Assembly (NCBI RefSeq): GCF_002860865.1
Contig: NZ_PKIE01000011.1
Location: 1-37,399 of the forward strand
Reading direction: 5' to 3'
Source of the DNA: Streptococcus mitis
Lineage (GTDB): Bacteria; Bacillota; Bacilli; Lactobacillales; Streptococcaceae
DNA length: 37,399 bases
A model generated the notes under the pieces. That model was not told where the DNA came from and made no database searches. It saw only the letters and a list, made by a program, of their open reading frames with translations. A program made the translations under genes and the position numbers. Within the stretch, counting starts at the first letter, position 1. Each line of letters begins with the position of its first letter. Of this stretch, positions 27,101 through 35,232 are shown piece after piece.

Positions 27101-30100
27101 CTTCGGTGTTATTACTGCATCACCATTTGGTTTGCGTGTGATATCGATTGTAGGAGTTTGAGTTGTTGGTGTCTTAGGATCTGTTCCATTTTTCTCTTCA
27201 TCCTTGTCTGGAATACCATCGTTATCATCATCTGGATCGGTCACATCTGGGATACCGTCGCCATCTGTATCACGTTGAATTGTAACTGGAACATCCACAG
27301 TAACTTCTTCATCACCATTCTTAACTTTAACTGGGATTGTAACTTTACGTTCTTCTTCTTTTGGTCCCCAATCTGTTACGGTTGGTGTTCCAGTTAAGTT
27401 ACCATCACCATCTACTGTTAAACCATTTACTGGTGTTTCTGTTGTGATGGTTGAACCTGGTTTATTTGGTGTCACAACTTTTGTTGGCGGTACTGGTGCT
27501 TTCTCTTTCACTTTTCCTGGATCTGTGACTGTACCTGTTAATTTATCAGCTACTTTTGGATTTGCATCATCCTTGTCTGGAATACCATCGTTGTCATCAT
27601 CTGGATCGGTCACATCTGGAATGCCGTCGCCATCTGTATCGCGTTGGATAGTAACTGGAACATCCACAGTAACTTCTTCATCACCATTCTTCACTTTAAC
27701 TGGGATTGTAACTTTACGTTCCTCTTCTTTTGGTCCCCAATCTGTTACGGTTGGTGTTCCAGTTAAGTTACCATCACCATCTACTGTTAAACCATTTACT
27801 GGTGTTTCTGTTGTGATGGTTGAACCTGGTTTATTTGGTGTCACAACTTTTGTTGGCGGTACTGGTGCTTTCTCTTTCACTTTTCCTGGATCTGTGACTG
27901 TACCTGTTAATTTATCAGCTACTTTTGGATTTGCATCATCCTTGTCTGGAATTCCATCGTTGTCATCATCTGGATCAGTCACATCTGGAATACCGTCGCC
28001 ATCTGTATCACGTTGAATTTTAACTGGTACTTTTACAACAGTCTCTTCTGTTCCACGTTTCAGTTTAACTGGAATCTCTACTGTACGTTCTTCTTCTTTT
28101 GGTCCCCAATCTGTGACGCTTGGTGTGCCTACTAGATTTCCACCTTGATCCACAGTCAAACCATTTACTGGACCATCTACTGTAATCGTTGTACCTGGTT
28201 TGTTTGGTGTGATTACCTTAGTATTCGCTGGGACAGGTGTTTTTTCTGGGACAGTTTTTTCTGTTACTGTTCCTGTTAATTTATCAGCTACTTTTGGATT
28301 TGCATCATCCTTGTCTGGAATTCCATCGTTATCATCATCTGGATCTACTTTATCTGGGATTCCATCTCCATCTGTATCGCGTTGGATAGTTACAGGGATT
28401 TTTACAACAGTCTCTTCTGTTCCACGTTTCAGTTTAACTGGAATCTCTACTGTACGTTCTTCTTCTTTTGGTCCCCAATCTGTGATGCTTGGTGTTCCCA
28501 CTAGATTTCCGCCGTTATCCACTGTTAAACCATTTACTGGACCATCTACTGAAATCGTTGTGCCTGGTTTGTTTGGTGTTACTACCTTAGTATTTGCTGG
28601 GACAGGTGTTTTTTCTTTTACAGTTTTTCCTGTTGTGTCTCCTGTTAATTTATCAGCTACTTTTGGATTTGCATCATCCTTGTCTGGAATTCCATCGTTG
28701 TCATCATCTGTGTCTACTTTATCTGGAATTCCGTCTCCATCTGTATCGCGTTGGATTGTAACTGGAACATTTACAGGAACTACCTCGTCACCATGTTTAA
28801 CTTTAACTGGGATCGTAACTTTACGTTCTTCTTCTTTTGGTCCCCAATCTGTGACAGTTGGTGTACCAGTTAAGTTACCATCGCCATCTACTGTCAATCC
28901 ATTGACTGGTGTTTCTGTGGTGATTGTTGAACCTGGTTTGTTTGGTGTTACTACTGTAACTGGCGTAGTTTTTTCTTTTTCCAGAACTGGTGCTGGTGGA
29001 GTAACTTCAGCTCCCAAACTACCATTTGCTGTTCCTCTAGCTACTGGACTCTCAAGAACTACATTATCAATTCTCTTAGAAACTTTTGCAGTTATTTCTG
29101 TTTTATCTGCAACCTCAGCATCAGAAATTGTCACAATGCCTGCAGGGGTTACTGACACTTTATCAGCTGTCTTACCATTTACAGTCCAAGTATTTCCTGA
29201 TTTTGTAACTGTTACAGTTTCTGGTGTAGTCTTACCTGTTGGTACATAAGTAAGGGTGATAGTATCAATATCTTGTGGATTAGTACTATTAGGGCGTGTT
29301 GGTGGGGTAATTGTTACACTACCATTCTCATGTCCAACTACGCTAGGCACTGTTGGCGTTACTGCTAACACTACTTGACGCTTAATTTCTGCAGGTGCAA
29401 ATGTTGTTCTAGTTGTACTATTTACATCCGTAATAGAATTTTTGCTAGTATCTGGGAATACTGCTGTTGCGTTTCGAGTATATTTCCCTGAGTTATCTAG
29501 TGTTGTTCCTGAATCTAATTTATCTCCAGCTTTCCATGTCCACGTCATACCACTTGGTAAATAATTGTTTCCACGATCTGCTTTATCTTCACTATCTACA
29601 ACCTTAAGATATCTATGAGCATCAATATTTTTACCACTATTGGCTACATTCAACGTTGAAGCTACTGGTACTTTTGCGATACCATTTTCAAGGTTTCTAG
29701 TCTCAATATCAACCACTCGATATTTGAATTTCAAATCACGGCTATCAGTAGCACTGCTTCCTTCAACATGTAGAGTAGCTTCATGTTCTCCTAAAGTTTC
29801 AGTATTCAATACAGTACCTGAAGACAAGCGAGTTGCATATGGATTTGCTTCAGTTTTTCCTGTTTGAGATGTAAATGTAGAAGCGGTTACTCCTTTTGGA
29901 AGTCCTCCCTTAACTTCTACTTTAGAAATCACACCTGAGTTATCCCATACCTTCAATTCAGGGTTAAATGTAGAGCCACGATAGACTGTAAAGATTGGTG
30001 AATTAGCTGTTTCTGTTAATGGAATACCATTTAAAGTAGCTTGTGGTTTTTGCACATCTTTTGCAGTTACTTTTGCTGGATCTGAATCAGCACCATTTCC

Positions 30101-33100
30101 ATTTTTGGTAACTACTGTTACTTCTGTGTTATCTTTCACCTTATCTGCCGGAATAGTGATTTCCCCTGTATTGGAATCAATTCTAACTTCCGGATTATTC
30201 ACAGTCCATTTGCCATTTGTTCCTTTAGTTCCAACAGCTGTTTTTGGTTGATTATCTTCTCCTGTATAGCTTACAGTAATCTTATCTGCTTTTGCTGGAT
30301 TTTGTGGTTTACCTGTAACATCACCATTATCCTTCGCCACTGCTACTGGTTTAGCTGGCTTAGAAAATTTCGCTGTTGCTTTTGCTGGATCTGAATCAGC
30401 ACCATTTCCATTTTTCGTAACTACTGTTACTTCTGTTCCGTCTTTTACTTTATTTTCCGGAATCGTGATTTCTCCAGTATTTGGATTGATTTGTACTTCT
30501 GGAGTATTTACTGTCCATTTTCCTTTCGGATCTTTAGTTCCAACAGCTGTTTTTGGTTGATTATCTTCTCCTGTATAGCTTACAGTGATCTTATCTGCTT
30601 TTGCTGGATCTTGTGGTTTACCTGTAACATCACCATTATCTTTCGCCACTGCTACTGGTTTAGCTGGTTTAGAAGATTTTGATGTTACTTTAGCTACTGG
30701 ACTTTCAAGAACTACATTATTATCAATTCTCTTAGAAACTTTTGCAGTTACTTCTTTACCATCCGCAACTTCAAGATCAGAAATTGTTACAACACCTGCT
30801 GGAGTTACTGATACTTTATCGGTTGTCTTACCATTAACTGTCCAGTTATTTCCTGATTTTGCAACTGTTACAGTTTCTGGTGTAGTCTTACCTGTTGGTG
30901 TATAAGTAAGTGTAATTGTATCAATATCTTGCGGTGTAGTACCATTAGGACGTGTTGGTGGGGTAACTGTTACACTACCATTTTCATTGGCTACTACGCT
31001 AGGCGCTGTCGGCGTTACCGCAAGAACTACTGGACGCTTGATTTCTGTCGGTGCAAATGTTGTTCTAGTTGTACTATTGTTATCTGTTACAGAACTTGGG
31101 AATTGCGCTGTAGCATTTCGAGTATATTTCCCTGAATTGTCTAATGTAGTACCTGGATCTAAGTTGTCTCCAGCTTTCCACGTCCAAGTCATACCTTGAG
31201 GCAAGTGGCTATTTCCACGATCGCTTTGATCTTGGCTATCTACAACTTTAAGATAATTATGAGCATCAACATTTGTACGGCTATTTGGTACATTTAAAGT
31301 TGAACCTACTGGTACTTTCGCGACACCATTTTCCAATTTTTTTGTTGTAATATCCACAACACGGTACTTGAATTTCAAGTCACGACTGTCAGTAGCACTA
31401 CTTCCTTCTACGTGAAGAGTAGCAGTATGTTCTCCTAATGTCTGAGTATCGATTACTCTACCTGAAGATAAACGAGTTTTATACTTCTTATCTTCTGAAC
31501 TTCCATCTTTACCAGTTTGAGCTGTAAAGTTAGAAGCACTTACTCCGCCAGGAAGATTTCCAACTGTTACTTTTGAGATTTTTCCTGAGTTATCCCATAC
31601 CTTAAGTTCAGGGTTAAAATCAGCACCACGATAGACTGTAAAGATTGGTGTATTGGCTGTCTCTGTTAGCGTAATGCCATTTAAAGTAGCTTGTGGTTTT
31701 TGAGTATCTTTCGCAGTTGCTTTTGCTGGATCTGAATCAGCACCATTTCCATTCTTAGTAACTGCTGTTACTTCTGTTAAATCTTTAACTTTATTAGCTG
31801 GAATTGTGATTTCCCCAGTATTTGGATCAATTCGAACATCTGGATTATTCACAGTCCATTTGCCGTTTGTTCCTTTAGTTCCTTCAGCTGTTTTAGGTTT
31901 GTTATCTTCCCCTGTAAAGCTTACTTTGATTTTATCTACTTTTGTTGCATCTTGTGGTTTTGCAGTTACATCCCCATTATCCTTAGCTGTGGCTACTGGT
32001 GTTTGAGCTTTGGTATCTACAACATGAACTGGTGCATCCACAATATAGGTTCCACGTTGAGGTATTACTACTTCTACCTTACCATAAACTGGTTTCCCTG
32101 GTTCTGTAACTTTGGACACATCTGGATCTTTAAACCAACGATAGGTTGTTCCAGCTGGCATTTCTGACTTATTCTTAATGCTATCAATCGCTGGAGGAAT
32201 AACTCCCACTTTTGTAGTTTGCTCTTTAGATACTGGTTTGAAATTGAAGTTAGTAGCCTCTTCTGGTTTCAGTGGTAATGTACCGATAATAGCATTTTGT
32301 CCATTTTGGTACCGAACAAGACCATCTGTTGAATATCCACCATAGGCAAGATATGGATTATTAGCTAACCGTTTTTTAATGTCCGCAAGCATCGGATTAT
32401 TTTTATCTTTCTTGCCCCAATCCGACATAATACTTTGATCTAGCTCATCACCTTCAAGAATTTTTGTTTTGAAAGTAATAATTGTACGTTGACCAGCAAC
32501 GACGTTCATTTTGTCTTCAATGACACCTCTAGCGAGGTTGTAAATTAGACCACCCGTTGTAATACCATACATATCTTTTACACGAGCAGCGGCATCTGGA
32601 TTACGATCGGTACCATCTTTTCTAGAATCTCGATAAATATTTTTTCTCCAAGAATTATCAGGATTAGCATAATCCATCCAAGAACCTATATTTTCACCAT
32701 AAGTTGACCCTGAACGGCGTTCACCATTTTTAACATAAGCTCGAGAAAATGTATTTTCATACTCCCATTTTGATGCACTTGCGTACTCATTATGAGATAT
32801 TTGATGCCCATCTTTATATTTTGTATAGGTAAAATCATATGGATCTCCAACTGTACGCGGAATTGCAAGTGAGATTTTTTTAGACAATCCGGCCTGAGCA
32901 TTTGCTGCTGGACCTGAATCTAAGATCCAGTAATAATATCTATTCCCATCTTTTTCGATTCTCTCTTCGCGATACACACGAATGTTGTCATAGGCTTTAT
33001 CCGCAGTCCCTTTACTTACAAAGGCATATTGCTTGGTATCTGGTGAGTACACATCACGCTCTGAATAGTTAAGCATCGGGTTTCTGTTCCAACCAACACC

Positions 33101-34492
33101 GAAGTCTGTTGTTCTTGTTTCACGAACATTACTTGTTCCAGAGCCTACTACTTTTCCGTTCTTTTTGACTACGGCTGTAATAGTAGCACCTTTCACCATC
33201 AGTTTAGGATCGGCGTTAACAGTGAAGTACCCATTGGATTGTGACTTCGTCTTATATTTTTGTCCTCCTACTGTAACTTCTACATCAGATTCTGCTGCTG
33301 TATATCCATCAACCTGAGCAACACCAGCTAAACTATCATTGAATGACACTGTGTCTACTTGACTTACTGTAGTATTATAAACACTTTGACCATTGACTAC
33401 TAATTCAACTTTATCTCCCACTTTAATACCTGGTGCGTTTAATTTAAAAGCTCCAGTATCATCTAGTTTAGACGTAAGTATCTTTTGGCCATTTCTCTTA
33501 ATCTCAATTGTTGAAGATGGTGTTGCATATCCTGTGATAAATCCAGAGTCCGCTACAACAATCCCAAGACTCCCTTGTTTAGTCGTCTTATCAATTGGTG
33601 CGGATCTTAGACCAGAACCTTGTCCCATACTTTGACCATTGCGTGGATCGTGAGAACCTGAAGTCAAACGTGTTGTAGCATTTTTAACAGAAATAAACAT
33701 TCTCTTCACAAGTTTGTTCATTTGTTCAACATCTGTTAGAGAGACTGTAGTATTCTGAAGAACATCCTGAGCCAAGCCCAATAGTTCATTGGCTTTTTCA
33801 AGAACTTCTTTGCTAGTCTCATGCTCAGGCAATTCCAAAACAGCTGCCTGCAATTGATCTACAGAAACTTTCAAAGCATCTTTTTTAGCTGATACAGTTT
33901 GACTCTCTTCGATTGTGCTTACTTCAGAAGAAGGTTGGCTCGCTGGTTTTTCAGCCTGCTTCTCAGTTTTATCTACTTGAACCTCAGTTGATTCCTTGGC
34001 AGCTGATAAAACTGTCACATCTTTAGACAAGACTTCTACAAGCTCGTCAATATCCTTTTGAGCTAGCTTAGAACTTTCTAGGGCTTCTTTCCCTTTTTGC
34101 AGTCTGTCTTTAACAGGCGATACTACTGACTCGTCAAGGTTTAATTTAGTTGAAAGAAGAGAATTTAGTTCTTCAACTACTTTTCTCAACTTAGTTTTAT
34201 CAACTGTAGGCGCTTGAGTTTCCAAGGATTTATTTACTTCATCTACTTTGTTTTCAGTAGGTTCCGTAATACCTTGAGGCGACTTAGCCTCATCTTTAGG
34301 ACTTACTACACCCGCAGCAGATGGTGCAGTATTTTCGCTTACACTATCCGCACTCGCAACGCGTGCACCCAAAAACATCAGCGCTGCTACAGCAACTGAA
34401 GCCGCACCAAAACTGTATTTACGAATAGAAAAGCGCAAGACTTTTTCACGTTGCTGTCGCTTTACTTTATATGAATTCGATTTGTGTTCCAT
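21101..34492 (-). CDS. Giant YSIRK/LPXTG repeat-rich cell-wall adhesin (4463 residues)
   Basis: A surface protein exported by Sec and linked to peptidoglycan by sortase A; adhesion is inferred. Order: YSIRK-type signal (FSIRKYSFGA at 21-30, cleavage about ASA48); charged helical region 50-275; two Ig-like modules about 280-456; an aromatic, non-repeated region about 457-757 of no family I recognise (possible ligand-binding head); Rib-like domain about 758-827; Ig/cadherin-like block about 830-1271, one extra Ig unit, and a second copy of the block about 1375-1814; five units with DTDGDGIPD and DDDNDGIPD calcium loops about 1831-2441; about 21 stalk units of 88-100 residues about 2443-4368; Pro/Thr-rich wall region; LPNTG at 4430-4434, hydrophobic helix and RKKKED. 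AGGAGG precedes the ATG. No frameshift is seen. Assembly could have altered copy number. Confidence 0.95.
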   Translation of the reverse strand: MEHKSNSYKVKRQQREKVLRFSIRKYSFGAASVAVAALMFLGARVASADSVSENTAPSAAGVVSPKDEAKSPQGITEPTENKVDEVNKSLETQAPTVDKTKLRKVVEELNSLLSTKLNLDESVVSPVKDRLQKGKEALESSKLAQKDIDELVEVLSKDVTVLSAAKESTEVQVDKTEKQAEKPASQPSSEVSTIEESQTVSAKKDALKVSVDQLQAAVLELPEHETSKEVLEKANELLGLAQDVLQNTTVSLTDVEQMNKLVKRMFISVKNATTRLTSGSHDPRNGQSMGQGSGLRSAPIDKTTKQGSLGIVVADSGFITGYATPSSTIEIKRNGQKILTSKLDDTGAFKLNAPGIKVGDKVELVVNGQSVYNTTVSQVDTVSFNDSLAGVAQVDGYTAAESDVEVTVGGQKYKTKSQSNGYFTVNADPKLMVKGATITAVVKKNGKVVGSGTSNVRETRTTDFGVGWNRNPMLNYSERDVYSPDTKQYAFVSKGTADKAYDNIRVYREERIEKDGNRYYYWILDSGPAANAQAGLSKKISLAIPRTVGDPYDFTYTKYKDGHQISHNEYASASKWEYENTFSRAYVKNGERRSGSTYGENIGSWMDYANPDNSWRKNIYRDSRKDGTDRNPDAAARVKDMYGITTGGLIYNLARGVIEDKMNVVAGQRTIITFKTKILEGDELDQSIMSDWGKKDKNNPMLADIKKRLANNPYLAYGGYSTDGLVRYQNGQNAIIGTLPLKPEEATNFNFKPVSKEQTTKVGVIPPAIDSIKNKSEMPAGTTYRWFKDPDVSKVTEPGKPVYGKVEVVIPQRGTYIVDAPVHVVDTKAQTPVATAKDNGDVTAKPQDATKVDKIKVSFTGEDNKPKTAEGTKGTNGKWTVNNPDVRIDPNTGEITIPANKVKDLTEVTAVTKNGNGADSDPAKATAKDTQKPQATLNGITLTETANTPIFTVYRGADFNPELKVWDNSGKISKVTVGNLPGGVSASNFTAQTGKDGSSEDKKYKTRLSSGRVIDTQTLGEHTATLHVEGSSATDSRDLKFKYRVVDITTKKLENGVAKVPVGSTLNVPNSRTNVDAHNYLKVVDSQDQSDRGNSHLPQGMTWTWKAGDNLDPGTTLDNSGKYTRNATAQFPSSVTDNNSTTRTTFAPTEIKRPVVLAVTPTAPSVVANENGSVTVTPPTRPNGTTPQDIDTITLTYTPTGKTTPETVTVAKSGNNWTVNGKTTDKVSVTPAGVVTISDLEVADGKEVTAKVSKRIDNNVVLESPVAKVTSKSSKPAKPVAVAKDNGDVTGKPQDPAKADKITVSYTGEDNQPKTAVGTKDPKGKWTVNTPEVQINPNTGEITIPENKVKDGTEVTVVTKNGNGADSDPAKATAKFSKPAKPVAVAKDNGDVTGKPQNPAKADKITVSYTGEDNQPKTAVGTKGTNGKWTVNNPEVRIDSNTGEITIPADKVKDNTEVTVVTKNGNGADSDPAKVTAKDVQKPQATLNGIPLTETANSPIFTVYRGSTFNPELKVWDNSGVISKVEVKGGLPKGVTASTFTSQTGKTEANPYATRLSSGTVLNTETLGEHEATLHVEGSSATDSRDLKFKYRVVDIETRNLENGIAKVPVASTLNVANSGKNIDAHRYLKVVDSEDKADRGNNYLPSGMTWTWKAGDKLDSGTTLDNSGKYTRNATAVFPDTSKNSITDVNSTTRTTFAPAEIKRQVVLAVTPTVPSVVGHENGSVTITPPTRPNSTNPQDIDTITLTYVPTGKTTPETVTVTKSGNTWTVNGKTADKVSVTPAGIVTISDAEVADKTEITAKVSKRIDNVVLESPVARGTANGSLGAEVTPPAPVLEKEKTTPVTVVTPNKPGSTITTETPVNGLTVDGDGNLTGTPTVTDWGPKEEERKVTIPVKVKHGDEVVPVNVPVTIQRDTDGDGIPDKVDTDDDNDGIPDKDDANPKVADKLTGDTTGKTVKEKTPVPANTKVVTPNKPGTTISVDGPVNGLTVDNGGNLVGTPSITDWGPKEEERTVEIPVKLKRGTEETVVKIPVTIQRDTDGDGIPDKVDPDDDNDGIPDKDDANPKVADKLTGTVTEKTVPEKTPVPANTKVITPNKPGTTITVDGPVNGLTVDQGGNLVGTPSVTDWGPKEEERTVEIPVKLKRGTEETVVKVPVKIQRDTDGDGIPDVTDPDDDNDGIPDKDDANPKVADKLTGTVTDPGKVKEKAPVPPTKVVTPNKPGSTITTETPVNGLTVDGDGNLTGTPTVTDWGPKEEERKVTIPVKVKNGDEEVTVDVPVTIQRDTDGDGIPDVTDPDDDNDGIPDKDDANPKVADKLTGTVTDPGKVKEKAPVPPTKVVTPNKPGSTITTETPVNGLTVDGDGNLTGTPTVTDWGPKEEERKVTIPVKVKNGDEEVTVDVPVTIQRDTDGDGIPDVTDPDDDNDGIPDKDEEKNGTDPKTPTTQTPTIDITRKPNGDAVITPKKPDGSTYPPGTVVEIPGKDGNPIVVTIGEDGSGIVPNDKLPKGDLPGKGTVTEPNKEPSQPVPVTTPARKNPTIKIEQDPKTGDVTVTPKKPDGSIYPPGTVVEIPGKDGNPITVTIGEDGKGKVPNSDLPEGDIPGTGKIIEKGKTPEEVQVKTPKKLDPNEPQTEQPVSIDITRKPNGDAIVTPKKPGVGGTYPPGTKVVIPGDNDTPIEVIIGEDGSGIVPNDGLPKGKIEGEGTVTEPNKRPSQPVPATTPARKTPTVDLEQDPKTGDVTVTPKKPDGSIYPPGTVVEIPGKDGNPITVTIGEDGKGKVPNSELPDGEVTKPGKITEPGKPSVEVPEVTTPAKVTPTVDLEQDPKTGDVTVTPKRPDGSIYPPGTVVEIPGKGDKPITVTIGEDGKGKVPNSELPDGKVTKPGKITEPGKPSVEVPNVTTPAKATPTVDLEQDPKTGDVTVTPKRPDGSTYPPGTVVEIPGKGDKPITVTIGEDGKGKVPNSELPDGKVTKPGKITEPDKPSVEVPEVTTPAKVTPTVDLEQDPKTGDVTVTPKQPDGSIYPPGTVVEIPGKGDKPITVTIGEDGKGKVPNSELPDGKVTKPGKITEPGKPAVEVPEVTTPAKVTPTVDLEQDPKTGDVTVTPKKPDGSIYPPGTVVEIPGKDGNPITVTIGEDGKGKVPNSELPDGEVTKPGKITEPGKPSVEVPEVTTPAKVTPTVDLEQDPKTGDVTVTPKRPDGSIYPPGTVVEIPGKGDKPITVTIGEDGKGKVPNSELPDGEVTKPGKITEPGKPSVEVPEVTTPAKVTPTVDLEQDPKTGDVTVTPKRPDGSIYPPGTVVEIPGKGDKPITVTIGEDGKGKVPNSELPDGKVTKPGKITEPGKPSVEVPEVTTPAKVTPTVDLEQDPKTGDVTVTPKRPDGSIYPPGTVVEIPGKGDKPITVTIGEYGKGKVPNSELPDGKVTKPGKITEPGKPSVEVPNVTTPAKATPTVDLEQDPKTGDVTVTPKQPDGSIYPPGTVVEIPGKGDKPITVTIGEDGKGKVPNSELPDGEVTKPGKITEPGKPSVEVPEVTTPAKVTPTVDLEQDPKTGDVTVTPKQPDGSIYPPGTVVEIPGKGDKPITVTIGEDGKGKVPNSELPDGKVTKPGKITEPGKPSVEVPEVTTPAKVTPTVDLEQDPKTGDVTVTPKKPDGSTYPPGTKVEIPGKDKDHPITVTIGEDGKGKVPNSDLPEGKAPGTGKITEPGKPAVEVPNVTTPAHKTPTLDVKRDPETGDVTVTPKKPDGSTYPPGTTVEIPGKGGKPITVTIGEDGKGKVPNSDLPDVETPGTGKITEPGKPAVEVPNVTTPAKFTPETPVTEKPGKIEITQQPNGNAIVTPKKPDGTTYPSGSRVEIPGENGTTITVTIGDNGSGEVPNDNLPKTNVPGTGTVTEPNKKPSQPVDVTTPARKTPTLDVKRDPETGDVTVTPKKPDGSTYPPGTTVEIPGKGGKPITVTIGEDGKGKVPNSDLPDVETPGIGKITEPGKPAVEVPNVTTPAKFTPETPVTEKPGKIEITQQPNGNAIVTPKKPDGTTYPSGSRVEIPGENGTTITVIIGDNGSGEVPNDNLPKTNVPGTGTVTEPNKKPSQPVDVTTPARKTPTLDVKRDPETGDVTVTPKKPDGSIYPPGTVVEIPGKDGKPITVTIGEDGKGKVPNSDLPDVETPGTGKITEPGKPAVEVPNVTTPAKFTPETPVTEKPGKIEITQQPNGNAIVTPKKPDGSTYPSGSKVEIPGENGTTITVTIGDNGSGEVPNDNLPKTNVPGTGTVTEPNKKPSQPVDVTTPARKTPTIELDQDPKTGDVTVTPKKPDGSTYPPGTKVEIPGKDGNPIIVTIDKEGKGKVPNSELPDGKVPGTGKITEPGQPAVEVPVETPAKVTPATPTDTNPVAPVTPDTPVKPDTNGGSGQDTPAPATPIPNADQVDTKTTVDNGAKSNDFQNVLPNTGTESNAALASLGLLGLLSGFGLVARKKKED
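21662..23353 (-). repeat. Three tandem 564-bp (188-residue) repeats in the adhesin stalk
   Basis: Each unit joins one TPTLDVKRDPETG module to one GKIEITQQPNGNAIVTP module. Boundaries fall exactly 564 bases apart (23353, 22789, 22225, 21661). The copies differ by only a few substitutions, such as R/K in SGSRVEIPG and T/I in ITVTIGDNG. Confidence 0.92.
23627..26326 (-). repeat. Ten tandem 270-bp (90-residue) repeats in the adhesin stalk
   Basis: Units begin TPTVDLEQDPKTGD and end VTTPAKV/A, with exact 270-base spacing and near identity at the DNA level. Variable positions are K/R/Q before PDGS, I/T after PDGS, DGN or GDK after IPGK, E/K before VTKPG, and PE or PN before VTTP. One unit has IGEYGKG instead of IGEDGKG (codon at about 24289). 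Single-unit indels would keep the frame. Confidence 0.95.
27160..28980 (-). repeat. Five tandem ~369-bp repeats carrying calcium-loop motifs
   Basis: Shared landmarks recur at exactly 369 bases (27541, 27910, 28279, 28648). Each 123-residue unit has an Ig/putative PKD-like part (VNGLTVDGDGNLTGTPTVTDWGPKEEER), then a pair of DxDxDG loops as in thrombospondin type 3 repeats, then DDANPKVADKLTG. The last unit, nearest the stalk, ends instead in DEEKNGTDPKTP. Confidence 0.9.
29050..32000 (-). repeat. Duplicated ~440-residue Ig/cadherin-like block plus an extra Ig unit
   Basis: Two diverged copies (about 30680-32000 and 29050-30369) share order and sequence: KDNGDVT Ig unit, PQATLNGI...FTVYRG segment, LEGSSATDSRDLKFKYRVVD-like segment (HVEGSSATDSRDLKFKYRV), MTWTWKAGD segment and TVNGKT...DKVSVTPAG segment. 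Between them (about 30370-30670) is a single extra KDNGDVTGKPQ unit. Boundaries are approximate. Confidence 0.85.
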
Positions 34493-34602
34493 TTATCCTC
34501 CTAAGGGCAATATAATATAGAAAAAGCAATCTTTATAACTTCAACCCCTTAAAAAGAGTTAAGCTATAAAAATCACTATGATGATCGCTATCAGCAAATA
34601 AC

Positions 34603-34638
34603 ATCACAGCTATCACAGCTATCACAGCTATCACAGCT
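34603..34638. repeat. Four perfect 9-bp tandem repeats in the adhesin leader
   Basis: ATCACAGCT occurs four times without gaps. On the minus strand the array begins 2 bases after the -10 box, so it spans the transcription start and first ~30 bases of the mRNA leader. Copy-number change would alter the initially transcribed sequence and leader length, not the reading frame. Confidence 0.95.
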
Positions 34639-34640
34639 CA

Positions 34641-34669
34641 ATTATACCATTTTCAATATATTTAAACAA
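34641..34669 (-). promoter_or_regulatory. Promoter of the giant adhesin gene
   Basis: On the minus strand TTGTTT (34669-34664), a 17-base spacer ending in TGG, and TATAAT (34646-34641) form a strong extended -10 promoter, giving a leader of about 140 bases. The remainder of 34493-34602 is A+T-rich leader with the AGGAGG ribosome site; 34670-34896 is A+T-rich with no feature I can name. Confidence 0.75.
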
Positions 34670-34896
34670 GCATAAACCGATTTACCACATAAAATAAGGG
34701 GTAAAATTTTTAATTATCCATAAAATGTTATTATGTTATATATTTAAATGCAACTAACTTTCTATCCTTGAAATAAATCTGTAACCACCTATCATATCAG
34801 ACAATTCATCGTCATTTTGGATAGTAAAAAATATTCATCTAGGAAATTTAATGGTAACAGATGACTGACTCTATGTCCCAATTGAGGAGAGCATCT

Positions 34897-35096
34897 TATA
34901 CTCTTCAAAAATCTCTTCAAACCACGTCAGCATCGGCTTGTCGTATTATATGTTACTGACTTCGTCAGTTCTATCCACAACCTCAAAACCGTGTTTTGAG
35001 CTGACTTCGTCAGTTCTATCCACAACCTCAAAGCAGTGCTTTGAGCAACCTGGCTCCTAGCTTTCTAGTTTGCTCTTTAATTTTTATTGAGTATTA
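34897..35096 (+). repeat. BOX element, A-B-B-C form
   Basis: The 200-base element starts TATACTCTTCAAAAATCTC (boxA, to about 34955), has two 45-base boxB copies in tandem (34956-35000 and 35001-35045, both beginning CTGACTTCGTCAGTTC), and ends with boxC (35046-35096, TAGTTTGCTCTTTAATTTTT...GAGTATTA). The boxA core is degraded compared with the copy near pstS. It lies in the spacer between the two adhesin genes, outside both coding regions. Confidence 0.9.
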
Positions 35097-35120
35097 CTAC
35101 AAATATCAGCATCCACTTTT

Positions 35121-35178
35121 CAAAAAAATACAACAACGGCCTTGCACCTCTTCAAATGAGGAACAAAGCCGTTGTTCA
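35121..35178 (-). terminator. Terminator of the upstream adhesin gene
   Basis: On the minus strand AACAACGGC (35176-35168) pairs with GCCGTTGTT (35140-35132); an inner stem CCTCATTTGAAGAGG lies in the loop (35161-35147). The stem is followed by GTATTTTTTT. It begins about 57 bases after the stop codon. Confidence 0.85.
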
Positions 35179-35232
35179 TTCTTTTATTCATTGTCCACTT
35201 AACAATGAACAATTCATATTTTGACTAAATTT

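Noticed and set aside
28200..29249. A 349-codon open frame on the plus strand inside the adhesin repeats, and similar ones at 27444-28016, 25560-25979 and 35492-36175
   Set aside because: They are antisense shadows: the repeats lack stop codons in this frame because of their composition, and the product is low-complexity Ser/Gly/Val/Pro with the same period as the real gene.
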